A program made the position numbers and the translations under genes. The notes below the pieces were generated by a model. That model had not been told where the DNA came from. It saw only the letters and a program-made list of their open reading frames with translations, and ran no database searches. Positions 1 to 7,755 of a stretch of DNA of 26,123 nt are shown here, piece after piece. Where the stretch lies: NCBI GenBank assembly GCA_934317185.1, contig CAKREJ010000015.1, forward strand, positions 1 to 26,123, given 5' to 3'. The stretch comes from an uncultured Anaerobutyricum sp. Lineage in GTDB: Bacteria > Bacillota > Clostridia > Lachnospirales > Lachnospiraceae. The first letter of the stretch is position 1. Each line of letters starts with the position of its first letter.

Positions 1-1668
1 AAAACAGATATTCAGATTGCACAGGAAGCAACAATGCTTCCAATTAAGGATGTAGCAGCAAATTATGGGATTACAGAGGATGATTTAGAGTTATACGGAA
101 AGTATAAAGCAAAGTTTTCTGATGAGTTTATGAACAGTCTTGATGAGAAGCCGGATGGCAAGCTTGTCTTAATGACTGCGATTAACCCAACTCCTGCCGG
201 GGAAGGAAAGACAACAACAAGTATCGGATTAGCACAGGCATTAGAGAAGTTAGGTAAGAAGTCTGTTCTTGCACTTCGTGAGCCTTCTCTTGGGCCATGT
301 TTTGGAATCAAAGGTGGTGCTGCCGGAGGTGGATATTCTCAGGTAGTTCCTATGGAGGACTTAAATCTTCATTTTACTGGTGATTTCCATGCAATCACAT
401 CTGCAAATAACTTATTGGCAGCACTTCTGGATAATCATATTCAGCAGGGAAATGAGCTTCGTATTGATACAAGACAGGTAATCTGGAAACGTTGTATGGA
501 TATGAATGACCGTGCTCTTCGTAATATCGTTATTGGTCTTGGAAGAAAAGTGGACGGTTATGTAAGAGAGGATCATTTCGTAATTACAGTAGCAACAGAG
601 ATTATGGCTATTCTTTGTCTTGCAGAAGATATTAAAGATTTAAAAGCCCGTTTATCAAAGATTATCGTAGCATATGATGTAGATGGCAATCCTGTAACTG
701 CAGGACAGCTTAATGCCGTTGGTTCTATGGCAGCTTTATTAAAAGATGCTATCAAACCAAATATGGTACAGACCTTAGAGCATACAGCTGCGATCGTTCA
801 TGGTGGACCTTTTGCCAATATCGCTCATGGATGTAACAGTGTACGAGCTACTAAGATGGCGTTAAAGCTTTCGGATATTGCGATTACAGAAGCCGGATTT
901 GGTGCAGATCTTGGTGCAGAGAAGTTTATGGATATTAAATGTCGTATGGCAGGATTAAAGCCGGATGCAGTTGTATTAGTGGCAACAGTTCGTGCTTTAA
1001 AATATAATGGTGGAGTTCCTAAAACAGATCTTGCAGAAGAAAATATGGATGCACTGAAAAAAGGTATCTGCAACCTTGAAAAACATATCGAGAATCTTCA
1101 GAAATTTGGTGTGCCTATCGTTGTAACTTTAAATGCATTTGTTACAGATACAGAAGCAGAACACGATTTTATCCGTCAGTTCTGTGAAGAAAGAGGATGT
1201 GAATTTGCTCTTTCTGAAGTATGGGCAAAAGGCGGTGAAGGTGGACTTGAACTTGCTAAAAAAGTAGTGAAAACATTAGAAGAAAAAGAAAGCAATTTCA
1301 AAGTACTTTATCCGGATAATGCACCATTAAAAGAAAAAGTAGAAACCATCGCAAAAGAAATCTATGGTGCAGATGGCGTTACTTATGAGCCGGCTGCGGA
1401 AAAGATGCTTGCGAAACTTACAGATTTAGGATTTGGTGATCTGCCGGTATGTATGGCAAAAACACAGTATTCTTTATCCGATGATCAGACCAAATTAGGT
1501 CGTCCAGAAGGATTCAGCATTCATGTGCGTGATGCTTTCGTAAATGCAGGAGCAGGCTTTGTAGTAATCCTCACCGGAGCCATCATGACAATGCCGGGAC
1601 TTCCAAAGAAACCGGCTGCATTTGGAATTGATGTAGACGATAATGGAAAAATAACAGGATTATTCTAA
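1..1668 (+). CDS. fhs: Formate-tetrahydrofolate ligase (5' end just outside the window)
   Basis: This enzyme joins formate to tetrahydrofolate using ATP to give 10-formyl-THF, feeding purine synthesis and the methyl branch of the Wood-Ljungdahl pathway in the cytoplasm. The frame is open from base 1, and the first eleven codons ([11 protein letters not shown]) match the usual N-terminus of the family after its initiator Met. The true start is therefore almost certainly the codon just before base 1, giving about 556 residues, the normal length. The ATG at 34 is internal. The P-loop-like motif [14 protein letters not shown] and the segment [20 protein letters not shown] are clear family signatures, and the C-terminus ([12 protein letters not shown]) is intact. 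It is followed 17 bases after the stop by palindromic element A, which probably acts as its terminator. Identification is secure; only the first codon is missing. Confidence 0.97.
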   Translation, partial: KTDIQIAQEATMLPIKDVAANYGITEDDLELYGKYKAKFSDEFMNSLDEKPDGKLVLMTAINPTPAGEGKTTTSIGLAQALEKLGKKSVLALREPSLGPCFGIKGGAAGGGYSQVVPMEDLNLHFTGDFHAITSANNLLAALLDNHIQQGNELRIDTRQVIWKRCMDMNDRALRNIVIGLGRKVDGYVREDHFVITVATEIMAILCLAEDIKDLKARLSKIIVAYDVDGNPVTAGQLNAVGSMAALLKDAIKPNMVQTLEHTAAIVHGGPFANIAHGCNSVRATKMALKLSDIAITEAGFGADLGAEKFMDIKCRMAGLKPDAVVLVATVRALKYNGGVPKTDLAEENMDALKKGICNLEKHIENLQKFGVPIVVTLNAFVTDTEAEHDFIRQFCEERGCEFALSEVWAKGGEGGLELAKKVVKTLEEKESNFKVLYPDNAPLKEKVETIAKEIYGADGVTYEPAAEKMLAKLTDLGFGDLPVCMAKTQYSLSDDQTKLGRPEGFSIHVRDAFVNAGAGFVVILTGAIMTMPGLPKKPAAFGIDVDDNGKITGLF

Positions 1669-1685
1669 TACAGATTTGAAGAGTT

Positions 1686-1816
1686 GACGAAAAATAAAAA
1701 ATATCTTATAACATCTGTGCCAGTAGTCGCTGCACATTGAATGCTTGCATAAAGGCTCGCATTCAATGTTGGCTCCGAGGTCACATCTGCTATAAGATAT
1801 TTTTTGTTTTTCTGTC
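1686..1816 (+). repeat. Palindromic 3'-end element A
   Basis: This 131-bp palindromic element starts 17 bases after the fhs stop. Bases 1689-1713 pair with 1788-1812 (25 positions, one wobble and one mismatch). Inside, 1734-1744 (ACATTGAATGC) pairs perfectly with 1759-1769. The 3' arm ends in a T-rich run, so the RNA could terminate transcription. The core contains CAGTAGTCGCTGC and GGCTCCGAGGTCACA, shared with element B, and partly with C and D. The function beyond termination is unknown. Confidence 0.85.
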
Positions 1817-2076
1817 TAATCCAAATCAGGAAGAAGACCGGGGGACGCTCCGGAAATATGTTTCTTTATCTCATATATTTTCGTTCCAGTACAAATTTCA
1901 TAAAAATTTTTTCCCAAAAGTAAAATAAATTCAAGAATGATGAGGCATTCTTAATAATAAAAATTATAGTAGTTACTTTTTCATCTGCTGGAGTTTTCCG
2001 TAGCATTCTGTAACATTTTCTGGACGATATCCCTATTTTTTCAGCATAAACTCCTGATTTAGTTTTGGAGCCAACA
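1817..2076. other. Gene-free spacer between convergent elements A and B
   Basis: This 260-base AT-rich stretch separates the two palindromic elements that end the convergent genes fhs and dacF. Apart from a tiny CCGG/CCGG hairpin near 1838-1853, I see no promoter, gene or repeat in it. The only open frame, which runs out of element A, has no ribosome binding site. Confidence 0.5.
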
Positions 2077-2212
2077 AACAGAAAAATAAAAAAGTATCTT
2101 ATAGCAGATGTGACCTCGGAGCAAGTATTGAATGCAAGCTGTTGGCGAGCATTTAATACGCAGCGACTACTGGCACAGATGCTATAAGATACTTTTTTAT
2201 TTTTCGTCCGTC
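2077..2212 (-). repeat. Palindromic 3'-end element B
   Basis: This is the same element as A on the opposite strand, and it follows the minus-strand gene dacF with an 18-base gap. Bases 2081-2106 and 2180-2205 form a perfect 26-bp stem. Read on the minus strand it starts GACGGACGAAAAAT and keeps the core GCCAGTAGTCGCTGC and GCTCCGAGGTCACATC. Compared with A, the inner stem has changed on both sides (AC/GT in A, GT/AC in B), and one outer pair has changed from A-T to G-C, so pairing is preserved. Confidence 0.88.
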
Positions 2213-2230
2213 ATTCCAATAAATTAGGAG

Positions 2231-3769
2231 TTATTTCTTTTTGCGGTGAGACATCCGTTCTTTTCTTCTTTTTTCTAATTCATGTCTGTGAATCATATGC
2301 ATAATTAAAATAATGAGAATAACGGCAATGAGGATTCGTAAAGAGAAAGAAATTCCTCTATGTATTGCTTCTTTTCTTTTTGATGCTACAGGGGCAGTTT
2401 TAAGGTTATCATCTATAGTTTTTCCTTCAAGATAATTTTTCCCCTGTTTGGAAGTTGTGTCGTAAGTAACTTCTGTACGGCCAAGTTCTTTACCGTCGCA
2501 GGAGATGACAATGTATCCAAGTTTTCCGGATTTTTTGTCTTCGTCTAATTTAAAAGCAGTTTTTAATTTGGATTCGTCAAAGCCTTTTTTTACAAGGACA
2601 GAAAAATCTTTATTATAAGAACAATTTAATAACTGAATCTGATCAAGCTTGGTAGAATCGATAGAAGTATTTTCTGTCATGGCAGTCTTTAGACTGAAAT
2701 CTTCAAGTGGTGTAACAGCCTTTACCTGGTTAAACGCCCATTTGAATAAGTTAGCGGTGTCGGTATAGCTCTTGTCTGCACCATAATCTTTTAAGATAAC
2801 GCAGATAAGTTCTACATTGCCTTTTTTAGCATAGGTTACTAAAGTATTTAAGGCAACTTGAGTAAATCCTGTTTTGGCACCTTCTGCATATTTATAATAG
2901 TAATCGCTGTTTTCACGAAGGATTTTAGCATGATTCCAAAGCTCTAAGGTGTCTTTTAAAGTGTCACTTTTCTTTAAAGTATAGGAAATTGTTCCGGCGA
3001 TTTTGCGGAATTCTTCATACTTCATCGCTTCTTTTAAAATGAGTCCCATATCGTGAGCGGTTGTGTAGTGTTCTTCATCCGGAAGTCCGTGTGGATTTTT
3101 AAACTGTGTATTTGTGCAGCCTAATTCTTTTGCACGTTTTGTCATAAGCTTTGCAAATTCTGCAGTGGAACCGGAAATATGCTCTGCGATAGCGGCAGCA
3201 GCTTCATTGGCAGATACAAGCATTAAGGCATAAAGGCTATCCTCTACAGTAAGCTTTGCACCGACATTGATTCCGGCAGTGCTGCTACCTGCCTCAATTC
3301 CGTTAACTGCAGCATTAGAATAAGTAATAACATCGTTCATTTTGCAGTTTTCGACAGCCAGTAAGGCAGTCATAACTTTAGTGATACTGGCAGGATATCT
3401 TTTTGTATTAGCTTCTTTTCCATAAAGAACAGCTCCACTGTTGGCATCCATGATAACAGCAGATTCTGCTACAATATCGGGAGCACCGCTTAAATTTGAA
3501 ATTCCATAAGAAGTACCTGCCGGTGCTTTTGGGGAAGCGGCCTGTGTCTCTGAGGAAGCAGCCTGAGTTTTTGAAGTGTCGGCTTGTGTCTCTGAGGAAG
3601 CGGCCTGAGTTTTTGAAGTGTCGGCCTGTGTCTCTGAGGAAGCGGCCTGAGTTTTTGAAGTGTCAGTTTGTGTTTCTGAAGCAGTGGCTGTCGTTGTTGC
3701 GGCAAAGGAATTTACGCAAAAGCTGAAAGCCATTGTCAGTGTCAATATAAACGTAAGTATTCGTTTCAT
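2231..3769 (-). CDS. dacF: DacF-type D-alanyl-D-alanine carboxypeptidase (penicillin-binding protein)
   Basis: This is a 512-residue S11-family serine carboxypeptidase that trims the terminal D-Ala from peptidoglycan stem peptides outside the membrane. I start it at the ATG at 3769, which has an AAGGAGAT ribosome binding site and directly begins a signal peptide (MKRILTFILTLTMAFSF). An upstream in-frame ATG at 3850 overlaps the -10 box and is rejected. After the signal comes a Ser/Thr/Gln/Ala-rich linker of 14-residue repeats, then the catalytic domain with SxxK (SITK), SxN (SAN) and KTG (AKTGFT), followed by a PBP5-type C-terminal domain. A C-terminal membrane helix (about 40-20 residues from the end) and a basic tail anchor it, rather than an amphipathic helix. 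It is monocistronic and ends in element B. The repeat linker is unusual for the family. Confidence 0.93.
   Translation of the reverse strand: MKRILTFILTLTMAFSFCVNSFAATTTATASETQTDTSKTQAASSETQADTSKTQAASSETQADTSKTQAASSETQAASPKAPAGTSYGISNLSGAPDIVAESAVIMDANSGAVLYGKEANTKRYPASITKVMTALLAVENCKMNDVITYSNAAVNGIEAGSSTAGINVGAKLTVEDSLYALMLVSANEAAAAIAEHISGSTAEFAKLMTKRAKELGCTNTQFKNPHGLPDEEHYTTAHDMGLILKEAMKYEEFRKIAGTISYTLKKSDTLKDTLELWNHAKILRENSDYYYKYAEGAKTGFTQVALNTLVTYAKKGNVELICVILKDYGADKSYTDTANLFKWAFNQVKAVTPLEDFSLKTAMTENTSIDSTKLDQIQLLNCSYNKDFSVLVKKGFDESKLKTAFKLDEDKKSGKLGYIVISCDGKELGRTEVTYDTTSKQGKNYLEGKTIDDNLKTAPVASKRKEAIHRGISFSLRILIAVILIILIMHMIHRHELEKRRKERMSHRKKK
3544..3686 (-). repeat. 42-bp tandem repeat inside dacF (three copies plus a partial)
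   Basis: Three nearly identical 42-bp units start at 3544, 3586 and 3628, with a partial and more diverged fourth at 3670. Each encodes 14 residues of the type SSETQADTSKTQAA. The unit length is a multiple of three, so changes in copy number would lengthen or shorten the linker between signal peptide and catalytic domain without breaking the frame. Confidence 0.92.
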
Positions 3770-3848
3770 TGCTGATCTCCTTTTAATTCTGCCCGAGTGG
3801 GCGTGTTCTAGATTTGAGGTATTAAAGTCTTTCCAGACCTTGCCTTTC

Positions 3849-3877
3849 ATTGTATCCTACTTCGATAGAAAAAGCAA
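3849..3877 (-). promoter_or_regulatory. Promoter of dacF
   Basis: On the minus strand, TTGCTT (3877-3872) and TACAAT (3854-3849) are separated by 17 bases. Transcription would start near 3842, leaving a leader of about 70 bases before the ATG at 3769. Confidence 0.6.
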
Positions 3878-3884
3878 AAATTAA

Positions 3885-3913
3885 TTGCAAAAATAATGTT
3901 CAGCGATTAGAAT
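3885..3913 (+). promoter_or_regulatory. Promoter of trmB
   Basis: TTGCAA (3885-3890) and TAGAAT (3908-3913) are separated by exactly 17 bases. The promoter sits back to back with the dacF promoter, so the two divergent genes share a compact control region. Confidence 0.65.
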
Positions 3914-3955
3914 AGTACTGTATGTCTAAAAGTATAAAGTAGATAGGAGAGTTTG

Positions 3956-4603
3956 ATGAGATTAAGGAATGTAAAAGGTTCAAGAGAGCAGATTGCAGCA
4001 AACGAATATACAATTAAAGATGCAGAGCAGGTTAGAGGTCAGTGGAAGGATTATTTTCAGGATGGTAAGCCGATTCAGTTAGAAATCGGAATGGGAAAGG
4101 GTAAGTTTCTTATGCAATTGGCGGAGAAAAATCCTCAGATTCATTATATTGGAATTGAAAAGTATTCTAGTGTTTTAGTCAGGGCGTTAGAGAAAATGGA
4201 AGAGAAGCCTTTAGATAATATTCATTTTATTCGAATGGATGCAGAGAATATTGTAAATGTATTTGAAAAAGGAGAAGTAGATCAGATTTATCTGAATTTC
4301 TCAGATCCGTGGCCAAAGGATCGACATGCGAAGAGAAGACTGACTTCCAGACAGTTTTTAGAGCGTTATCATAATATTTTAAAAGAAGAAGGAAGAGTTA
4401 TTTTTAAGACAGATAACAGACCATTATTTGATTTTTCTTTAGAGGAAGTAGAAGAGGCTGGCTGGACATTAGAGAAATCTACATTTGATCTTCATAACAG
4501 TGAGTATGTAGAGGGAAATATTATGACAGAATACGAGGAGAAGTTTGTAGCAAAGGGAAATCCGATTTGTATGCTTCAGACTTTTTATAAAGAAGATAAG
4601 TAA
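3956..4603 (+). CDS. trmB: tRNA (guanine-N7-)-methyltransferase TrmB
   Basis: This 215-residue protein is the cytoplasmic enzyme that methylates G46 in the variable loop of tRNAs, using S-adenosylmethionine. The N-terminus MRLRNVKGSRE is typical. LEIGMGKGKFLMQLA forms the SAM-binding glycine loop, and YLNFSDPWPKDRHAKRRLT is the diagnostic TrmB motif with the catalytic Asp. The C-terminus (ALKGNPICML-like, here AKGNPICMLQ) also fits. I start at the ATG at 3956, which has AGGAGAG at a good distance, rather than the TTG just before it. Length is normal for Firmicutes. It is divergent from dacF and followed by a gap with one small possible gene, so it is probably transcribed alone. Confidence 0.97.
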   Translation: MRLRNVKGSREQIAANEYTIKDAEQVRGQWKDYFQDGKPIQLEIGMGKGKFLMQLAEKNPQIHYIGIEKYSSVLVRALEKMEEKPLDNIHFIRMDAENIVNVFEKGEVDQIYLNFSDPWPKDRHAKRRLTSRQFLERYHNILKEEGRVIFKTDNRPLFDFSLEEVEEAGWTLEKSTFDLHNSEYVEGNIMTEYEEKFVAKGNPICMLQTFYKEDK

Positions 4604-4715
4604 TCTGCACTGGAATGTGTAATAGAGTTGATAGATTATAAGAGAAGGTTGGAATTTGTTAAATCAGGTGCACATCTTTGATAATGCTCATAGAATAAAT
4701 CAGGGGTGATATTTT

Positions 4716-4844
4716 ATGAATTTTAAAGAAAAGCTGTGCTGGACTATTCAAAGAAAAAGTTTTTGTGACAGGGGAATCTGGCGATGGTTATTTGATTTTT
4801 GCCGGAATATTTCAGAAGTATGCAATATTTTGAATGGAAAATGA
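4716..4844 (+). CDS. Possible small Cys/Trp-rich protein (42 residues)
   Basis: This short frame in the 357-base gap between trmB and the next gene starts with ATG after a strong CAGGGGTGA ribosome binding site. The 42-residue product is basic and aromatic, with cysteines at 8, 17, 29 and 36 and tryptophans at 9, 22 and 24. I recognise no family. The regular spacing of the cysteines and the good ribosome binding site argue for a real gene; the short length and lack of any homology evidence argue against. The rest of the gap (4604-4700 and 4845-4950) shows nothing definite. Confidence 0.35.
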   Translation: MNFKEKLCWTIQRKSFCDRGIWRWLFDFCRNISEVCNILNGK

Positions 4845-4960
4845 CATCAATGGAAAATAACAGAGATTACGTTTGATATGAGTTTGTCTTTAATGAATTA
4901 GTATACTTCCGGGGGTTACAGATACTACAATATATTTATAATAAGTGAAAGGATTTACAA

Positions 4961-5779
4961 ATGAAAATCGTAGCAATAGATTTAGATGGAACATTATTAC
5001 ATTCTGACTGTATGATTTCTTCTTATTCAAAGAAGGTGATTGCTGAGGCAGGAAAAAATGGGATTATGGTGGTGCCGACTTCAGGAAGAAGTTTTCGAAG
5101 CATTAAGAATCAGGTAAAGGATATTGAAGGATTGAAATATTGTATCTGTGCTAATGGTACTTTAGTTGGAAATATTCATACAGAAGAGCTGATTCACAAC
5201 TGCAAGATACCGCAGCATTTAGTTTATGACATTTATAAAGAAGTAAAGGAAAGACATGGATTTATAGAGTTATATTGTGATAATGATGCGTATGTAGAAA
5301 AAGAGGATATTCCTGTTCTTTATAATACAAAAATGGGAAAGGCTTTTTGTGATGATCTACTCTCTACAGATATAAAAGCTCTGTCATATGATTTGCTGTT
5401 ACGTCGTGGGATAATGAGAATTAATAAAATTCATGTTGCATTCCCGAATCCACAGGAATTGAGAGAATTTGCGGCTAAAACAGCGGAAAATGAGAATCTT
5501 ATCGTAACATTTCCAAGTGAATATAATATGGAGATTTTTTCAAAAGGGTGCAATAAAGATGCGGGAATTCGTATTCTTGCTAAAAAATATAACATTGCAC
5601 ATGAAGATACAATAGCGATCGGAGATAGTGATAATGATGTGGCAATGATCGAATATGCACATATTGGAATTGCGGTAGCAAATGCGATGGATGTGTTAAA
5701 GAAAAAGGCCGATTATATTACGAAATCAAATGACGAAGATGGTCCGGCAATTGTATTAAAAAAAATACTTAAAAATTAA
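4961..5779 (+). CDS. Cof-type HAD-IIB phosphatase
   Basis: This is a 272-residue cytoplasmic HAD-superfamily hydrolase of the Cof/YidA type, which removes phosphate from sugar phosphates, FMN or other small metabolites. Motif I is AIDLDGTLLHSD with the nucleophile Asp7 and acid/base Asp9. Motif II is VPTSGR, a Lys in the FSKGCNKDAG segment serves as motif III, and motif IV is GDSDNDVAMI. The IIB cap lies between residues about 85 and 190. An AAAGGA site precedes the ATG. The frame ends just before the tRNA promoter. Such genes usually have broad, overlapping substrates, so the true substrate cannot be read from the sequence. Confidence 0.92.
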   Translation: MKIVAIDLDGTLLHSDCMISSYSKKVIAEAGKNGIMVVPTSGRSFRSIKNQVKDIEGLKYCICANGTLVGNIHTEELIHNCKIPQHLVYDIYKEVKERHGFIELYCDNDAYVEKEDIPVLYNTKMGKAFCDDLLSTDIKALSYDLLLRRGIMRINKIHVAFPNPQELREFAAKTAENENLIVTFPSEYNMEIFSKGCNKDAGIRILAKKYNIAHEDTIAIGDSDNDVAMIEYAHIGIAVANAMDVLKKKADYITKSNDEDGPAIVLKKILKN

Positions 5780-5789
5780 AAAATAATGC

Positions 5790-5818
5790 TTGCAATCTAT
5801 GAAAGGTTGTTATATAAT
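5790..5818 (+). promoter_or_regulatory. Promoter of tRNA-Lys
   Basis: TTGCAA (5790-5795) and a perfect TATAAT (5813-5818) are separated by 17 bases, about 45 bases upstream of the tRNA. This is the expected strength for a stable-RNA promoter. Confidence 0.8.
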
Positions 5819-5861
5819 AGTCCTTGTCGTTGAGAGAAACGAAAACACAACACAAGGATAT

Positions 5862-5934
5862 GCGCTTTTAGCTCAGTTGGTAGAGCAGCGGACTCTTAAT
5901 CCGCGTGTCCAGGGTTCGAGCCCCTGAAGGCGCA
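5862..5934 (+). tRNA. tRNA-Lys (anticodon CTT)
   Basis: The sequence folds as a 73-base cloverleaf. The acceptor stem is GCGCTTT with AAGGCGC (one G-T pair) and discriminator A. The D arm contains AGCTCAGTTGGTAGAGC, the anticodon stem is GCGGA/TCCGC around a CTCTTAA loop, and the T arm contains GGTTCGAGCCC. Anticodon CTT reads lysine AAG. CCA is not encoded, so it must be added after transcription. Confidence 0.97.
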
Positions 5935-5939
5935 TTACA

Positions 5940-5984
5940 AAGCATCGTTTTTAGGATTTAGGCCTGGGGATGGTGCTTTTTTTG
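5940..5984 (+). terminator. Terminator after tRNA-Lys
   Basis: An imperfect hairpin pairs AAGCATC with GATGGTGCTT and is followed by a run of seven T residues. It ends just before the next gene's ribosome binding site. Confidence 0.6.
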
Positions 5985-6009
5985 TTTGTAATACTAAGGA
6001 GGAAGCACC

Positions 6010-6702
6010 TTGAATCTGATTTTTGACTTAGATGATACACTTTATAATCTTATGGGACCATTTGAATTGGTACATAATCAATTATATGCGGATAAGACGG
6101 ACGCAGACTGTACAGAATTATTTATGCAGTCCCGTGTTTATTCTGATGAGATTATGGAGGCAGAGAAAAAGGGATTAATTCCACATGAAGATTGTTTTTA
6201 TGAGCGAATCAGGCGGACATATCATGATGTGGGGATTGAGATGAGCAGAGAAGATGCAGAAAAGTTTGAAGAATTATATCGTGCTTTTCAAAAAGAGATT
6301 TCACTTGGCAATGGTGTAGCAGAGTTTCTTGATTATTGTAAAGAAAAGAATATTTTTATTGCGATTTTGACAAATGGCAGACCAAAACCCCAACAGGCAA
6401 AGATTGATGCATTAGGTTTACATAAATGGTTTGAGGATGACCATATATTTATTTCCGGCGGTATTGGGTATCAGAAGCCGGATCCGATGGCTTTTAAATA
6501 TATAGAGAATGCATTTGAACTAAATCCAGAGGAAACATGGTATATCGGAGATACTTATGAAGCGGATGTCATCGGAGCAAACGGTGCAGGGTGGAATACG
6601 GTATGGTTTAATCACCGTAACAGAGAATGTTTGGAAAATCGTGCAAATGTTACGATAAAAAGTATAGAGGAATTAAGGAAGTTTATACTGGAGCAAAGCT
6701 AA
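6010..6702 (+). CDS. HAD-IA phosphatase (pyrimidine 5'-nucleotidase-like)
   Basis: This 230-residue cytoplasmic HAD-superfamily hydrolase has motif I IFDLDDTLYNL (nucleophile Asp6, acid/base Asp8), motif II AILTNGRPKPQQ, a motif III lysine in SGGIGYQKPDPMAF and motif IV YIGDTYEADVIGA. A helical cap lies at about 15-95. The DDTLY form of motif I is common in pyrimidine nucleotidase and haloacid-dehalogenase-like members. The start is a TTG: it sits 8 bases after a perfect AGGAGG, and no ATG lies nearby before motif I. It lies between the tRNA terminator and a convergent gene. Its own terminator appears to lie inside that neighbour's coding sequence (6751-6777). Substrate unknown. Confidence 0.9.
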   Translation: MNLIFDLDDTLYNLMGPFELVHNQLYADKTDADCTELFMQSRVYSDEIMEAEKKGLIPHEDCFYERIRRTYHDVGIEMSREDAEKFEELYRAFQKEISLGNGVAEFLDYCKEKNIFIAILTNGRPKPQQAKIDALGLHKWFEDDHIFISGGIGYQKPDPMAFKYIENAFELNPEETWYIGDTYEADVIGANGAGWNTVWFNHRNRECLENRANVTIKSIEELRKFILEQS

Positions 6703-6720
6703 GGGCAGAGTAGCAAAATG

Positions 6721-7728
6721 CTAGTCGCCTGCGATTCCTGTTATAGAGTTAGGGACTGTTTTTGACAGTCCCTTTTTGATATTTAGCTTCAACAGCTTAT
6801 GGTATTCGATGATATCATCATCCCACTGTTTATATTTCAGGTCGCCTCGGCGGTCAGGAAGACCGTATTCATCTTTAAGGTATTTGCCGAGGAAGGATGT
6901 CGTCTTTTGAGCACCCTTAATGTTAAGATGATCGCCGCTGTCTGCAGTATCTTTTTTCCAGTTAATCTGATGTTTTAGTTCTAAATTTAAATCGATAAAG
7001 TCGATATTATTTTTGTCTGCGATTTCCTGTAAGGCATTATGTTTTTTGTAATTCCAGCCGTTGTAATTTGGAACAGAAACAAGTACAGGAATGGAGCCTT
7101 GTCTCTTGCAATAAGAAACACATTTTGCAAAGACAGAAGCACTGAGGGAATTGATTTCCCAGACTTTTCTTGAAAACTTCATGCGATGTTTTTTCTTATG
7201 TACTTTATGGGCGGCATTACGGTAGTAGTAGCCTTTCATAACAGAATATCGATTTCCAAAGATATTTTTGACCTTATGTGGATTCAGATTTTTATGGAAA
7301 CTGATAACTGGGAAAACCGTTGCCAGCTTTGCCTTTGTGATAGAATCGAGATTATTTATATCTGTTTTATCACGAAAAAGATTGTTACCGTCAATTAGTA
7401 CGATGGAAGGCTTCTGATGTTTATAAATTTGTTTCAGGTACTCGTAAGTTTCCGGAATACGCTGGCTTGCCTGTCCCCAGGCATAGCCGGTGAAACCTTG
7501 TTGTTCCCACCATATAAGAGGGAAAATTCCGCTATATACATTACTGTCTCCTATGGCTAATACGTCAATGCTGTTATCCGGTTCCTGAAAGATACTATAG
7601 CCGGAGTGATTATACAGTGGGTTAGCATCATATCCCATAGCAATAGAGAAAAAAGAAAAGATTTTTAACATAAATGCTACGATGAGAAGGAAAATGATGC
7701 TTCTTGCTGCTATTAATTTCTTTGACAT
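6721..7728 (-). CDS. DltD-like SGNH-fold surface protein, last gene of the dlt-like cassette
   Basis: This is a 335-residue membrane-anchored protein with one N-terminal hydrophobic segment (about 10-32) and an extracellular SGNH/GDSL-like domain. The motif VLAIGDSNVYSG carries the candidate nucleophile Ser62. The C-terminal block SGDHLNIKGA (about 264-273) carries the Asp/His pair typical of DltD, AlgJ/AlgX and related proteins that work with MBOAT acyltransferases. The start ATG follows an ideal AGGAGG. The gene lies 27 bases after the MBOAT gene in the same operon, which matches DltB-DltD partnership in transfer of an acyl group to a surface polymer. It is shorter than classical DltD (about 400 residues), so a general SGNH partner is as likely as a true orthologue. 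Confidence 0.82.
   Translation of the reverse strand: MSKKLIAARSIIFLLIVAFMLKIFSFFSIAMGYDANPLYNHSGYSIFQEPDNSIDVLAIGDSNVYSGIFPLIWWEQQGFTGYAWGQASQRIPETYEYLKQIYKHQKPSIVLIDGNNLFRDKTDINNLDSITKAKLATVFPVISFHKNLNPHKVKNIFGNRYSVMKGYYYRNAAHKVHKKKHRMKFSRKVWEINSLSASVFAKCVSYCKRQGSIPVLVSVPNYNGWNYKKHNALQEIADKNNIDFIDLNLELKHQINWKKDTADSGDHLNIKGAQKTTSFLGKYLKDEYGLPDRRGDLKYKQWDDDIIEYHKLLKLNIKKGLSKTVPNSITGIAGD
6751..6777 (+). terminator. Terminator of the HAD gene, located inside the convergent coding sequence
   Basis: AGGGACTGT (6751-6759) and ACAGTCCCT (6765-6773) form a perfect 9-bp stem with a 5-base loop, followed by TTTTT. The orientation fits termination of the plus-strand HAD gene, although these bases also encode the last residues of the minus-strand gene. 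Confidence 0.75.
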
Positions 7729-7755
7729 TGTAATCCTCCTGTAAAATTAAAACTT

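Noticed and set aside
1737..1928. Open frame of 63 codons after fhs
   Set aside because: It starts within palindromic element A, has no ribosome binding site and its composition follows the repeat.
1686..2212. Elements A and B as the two ends of a transposon or a MITE
   Set aside because: No transposase or target-site duplication is visible, copies C and D occur far away as single units, and stem sequences covary instead of being copied.
3490..3726. Two overlapping open frames on each strand in the dacF repeat
   Set aside because: They arise from the 42-bp tandem repeat, which keeps several frames open; the dacF frame explains the DNA fully.
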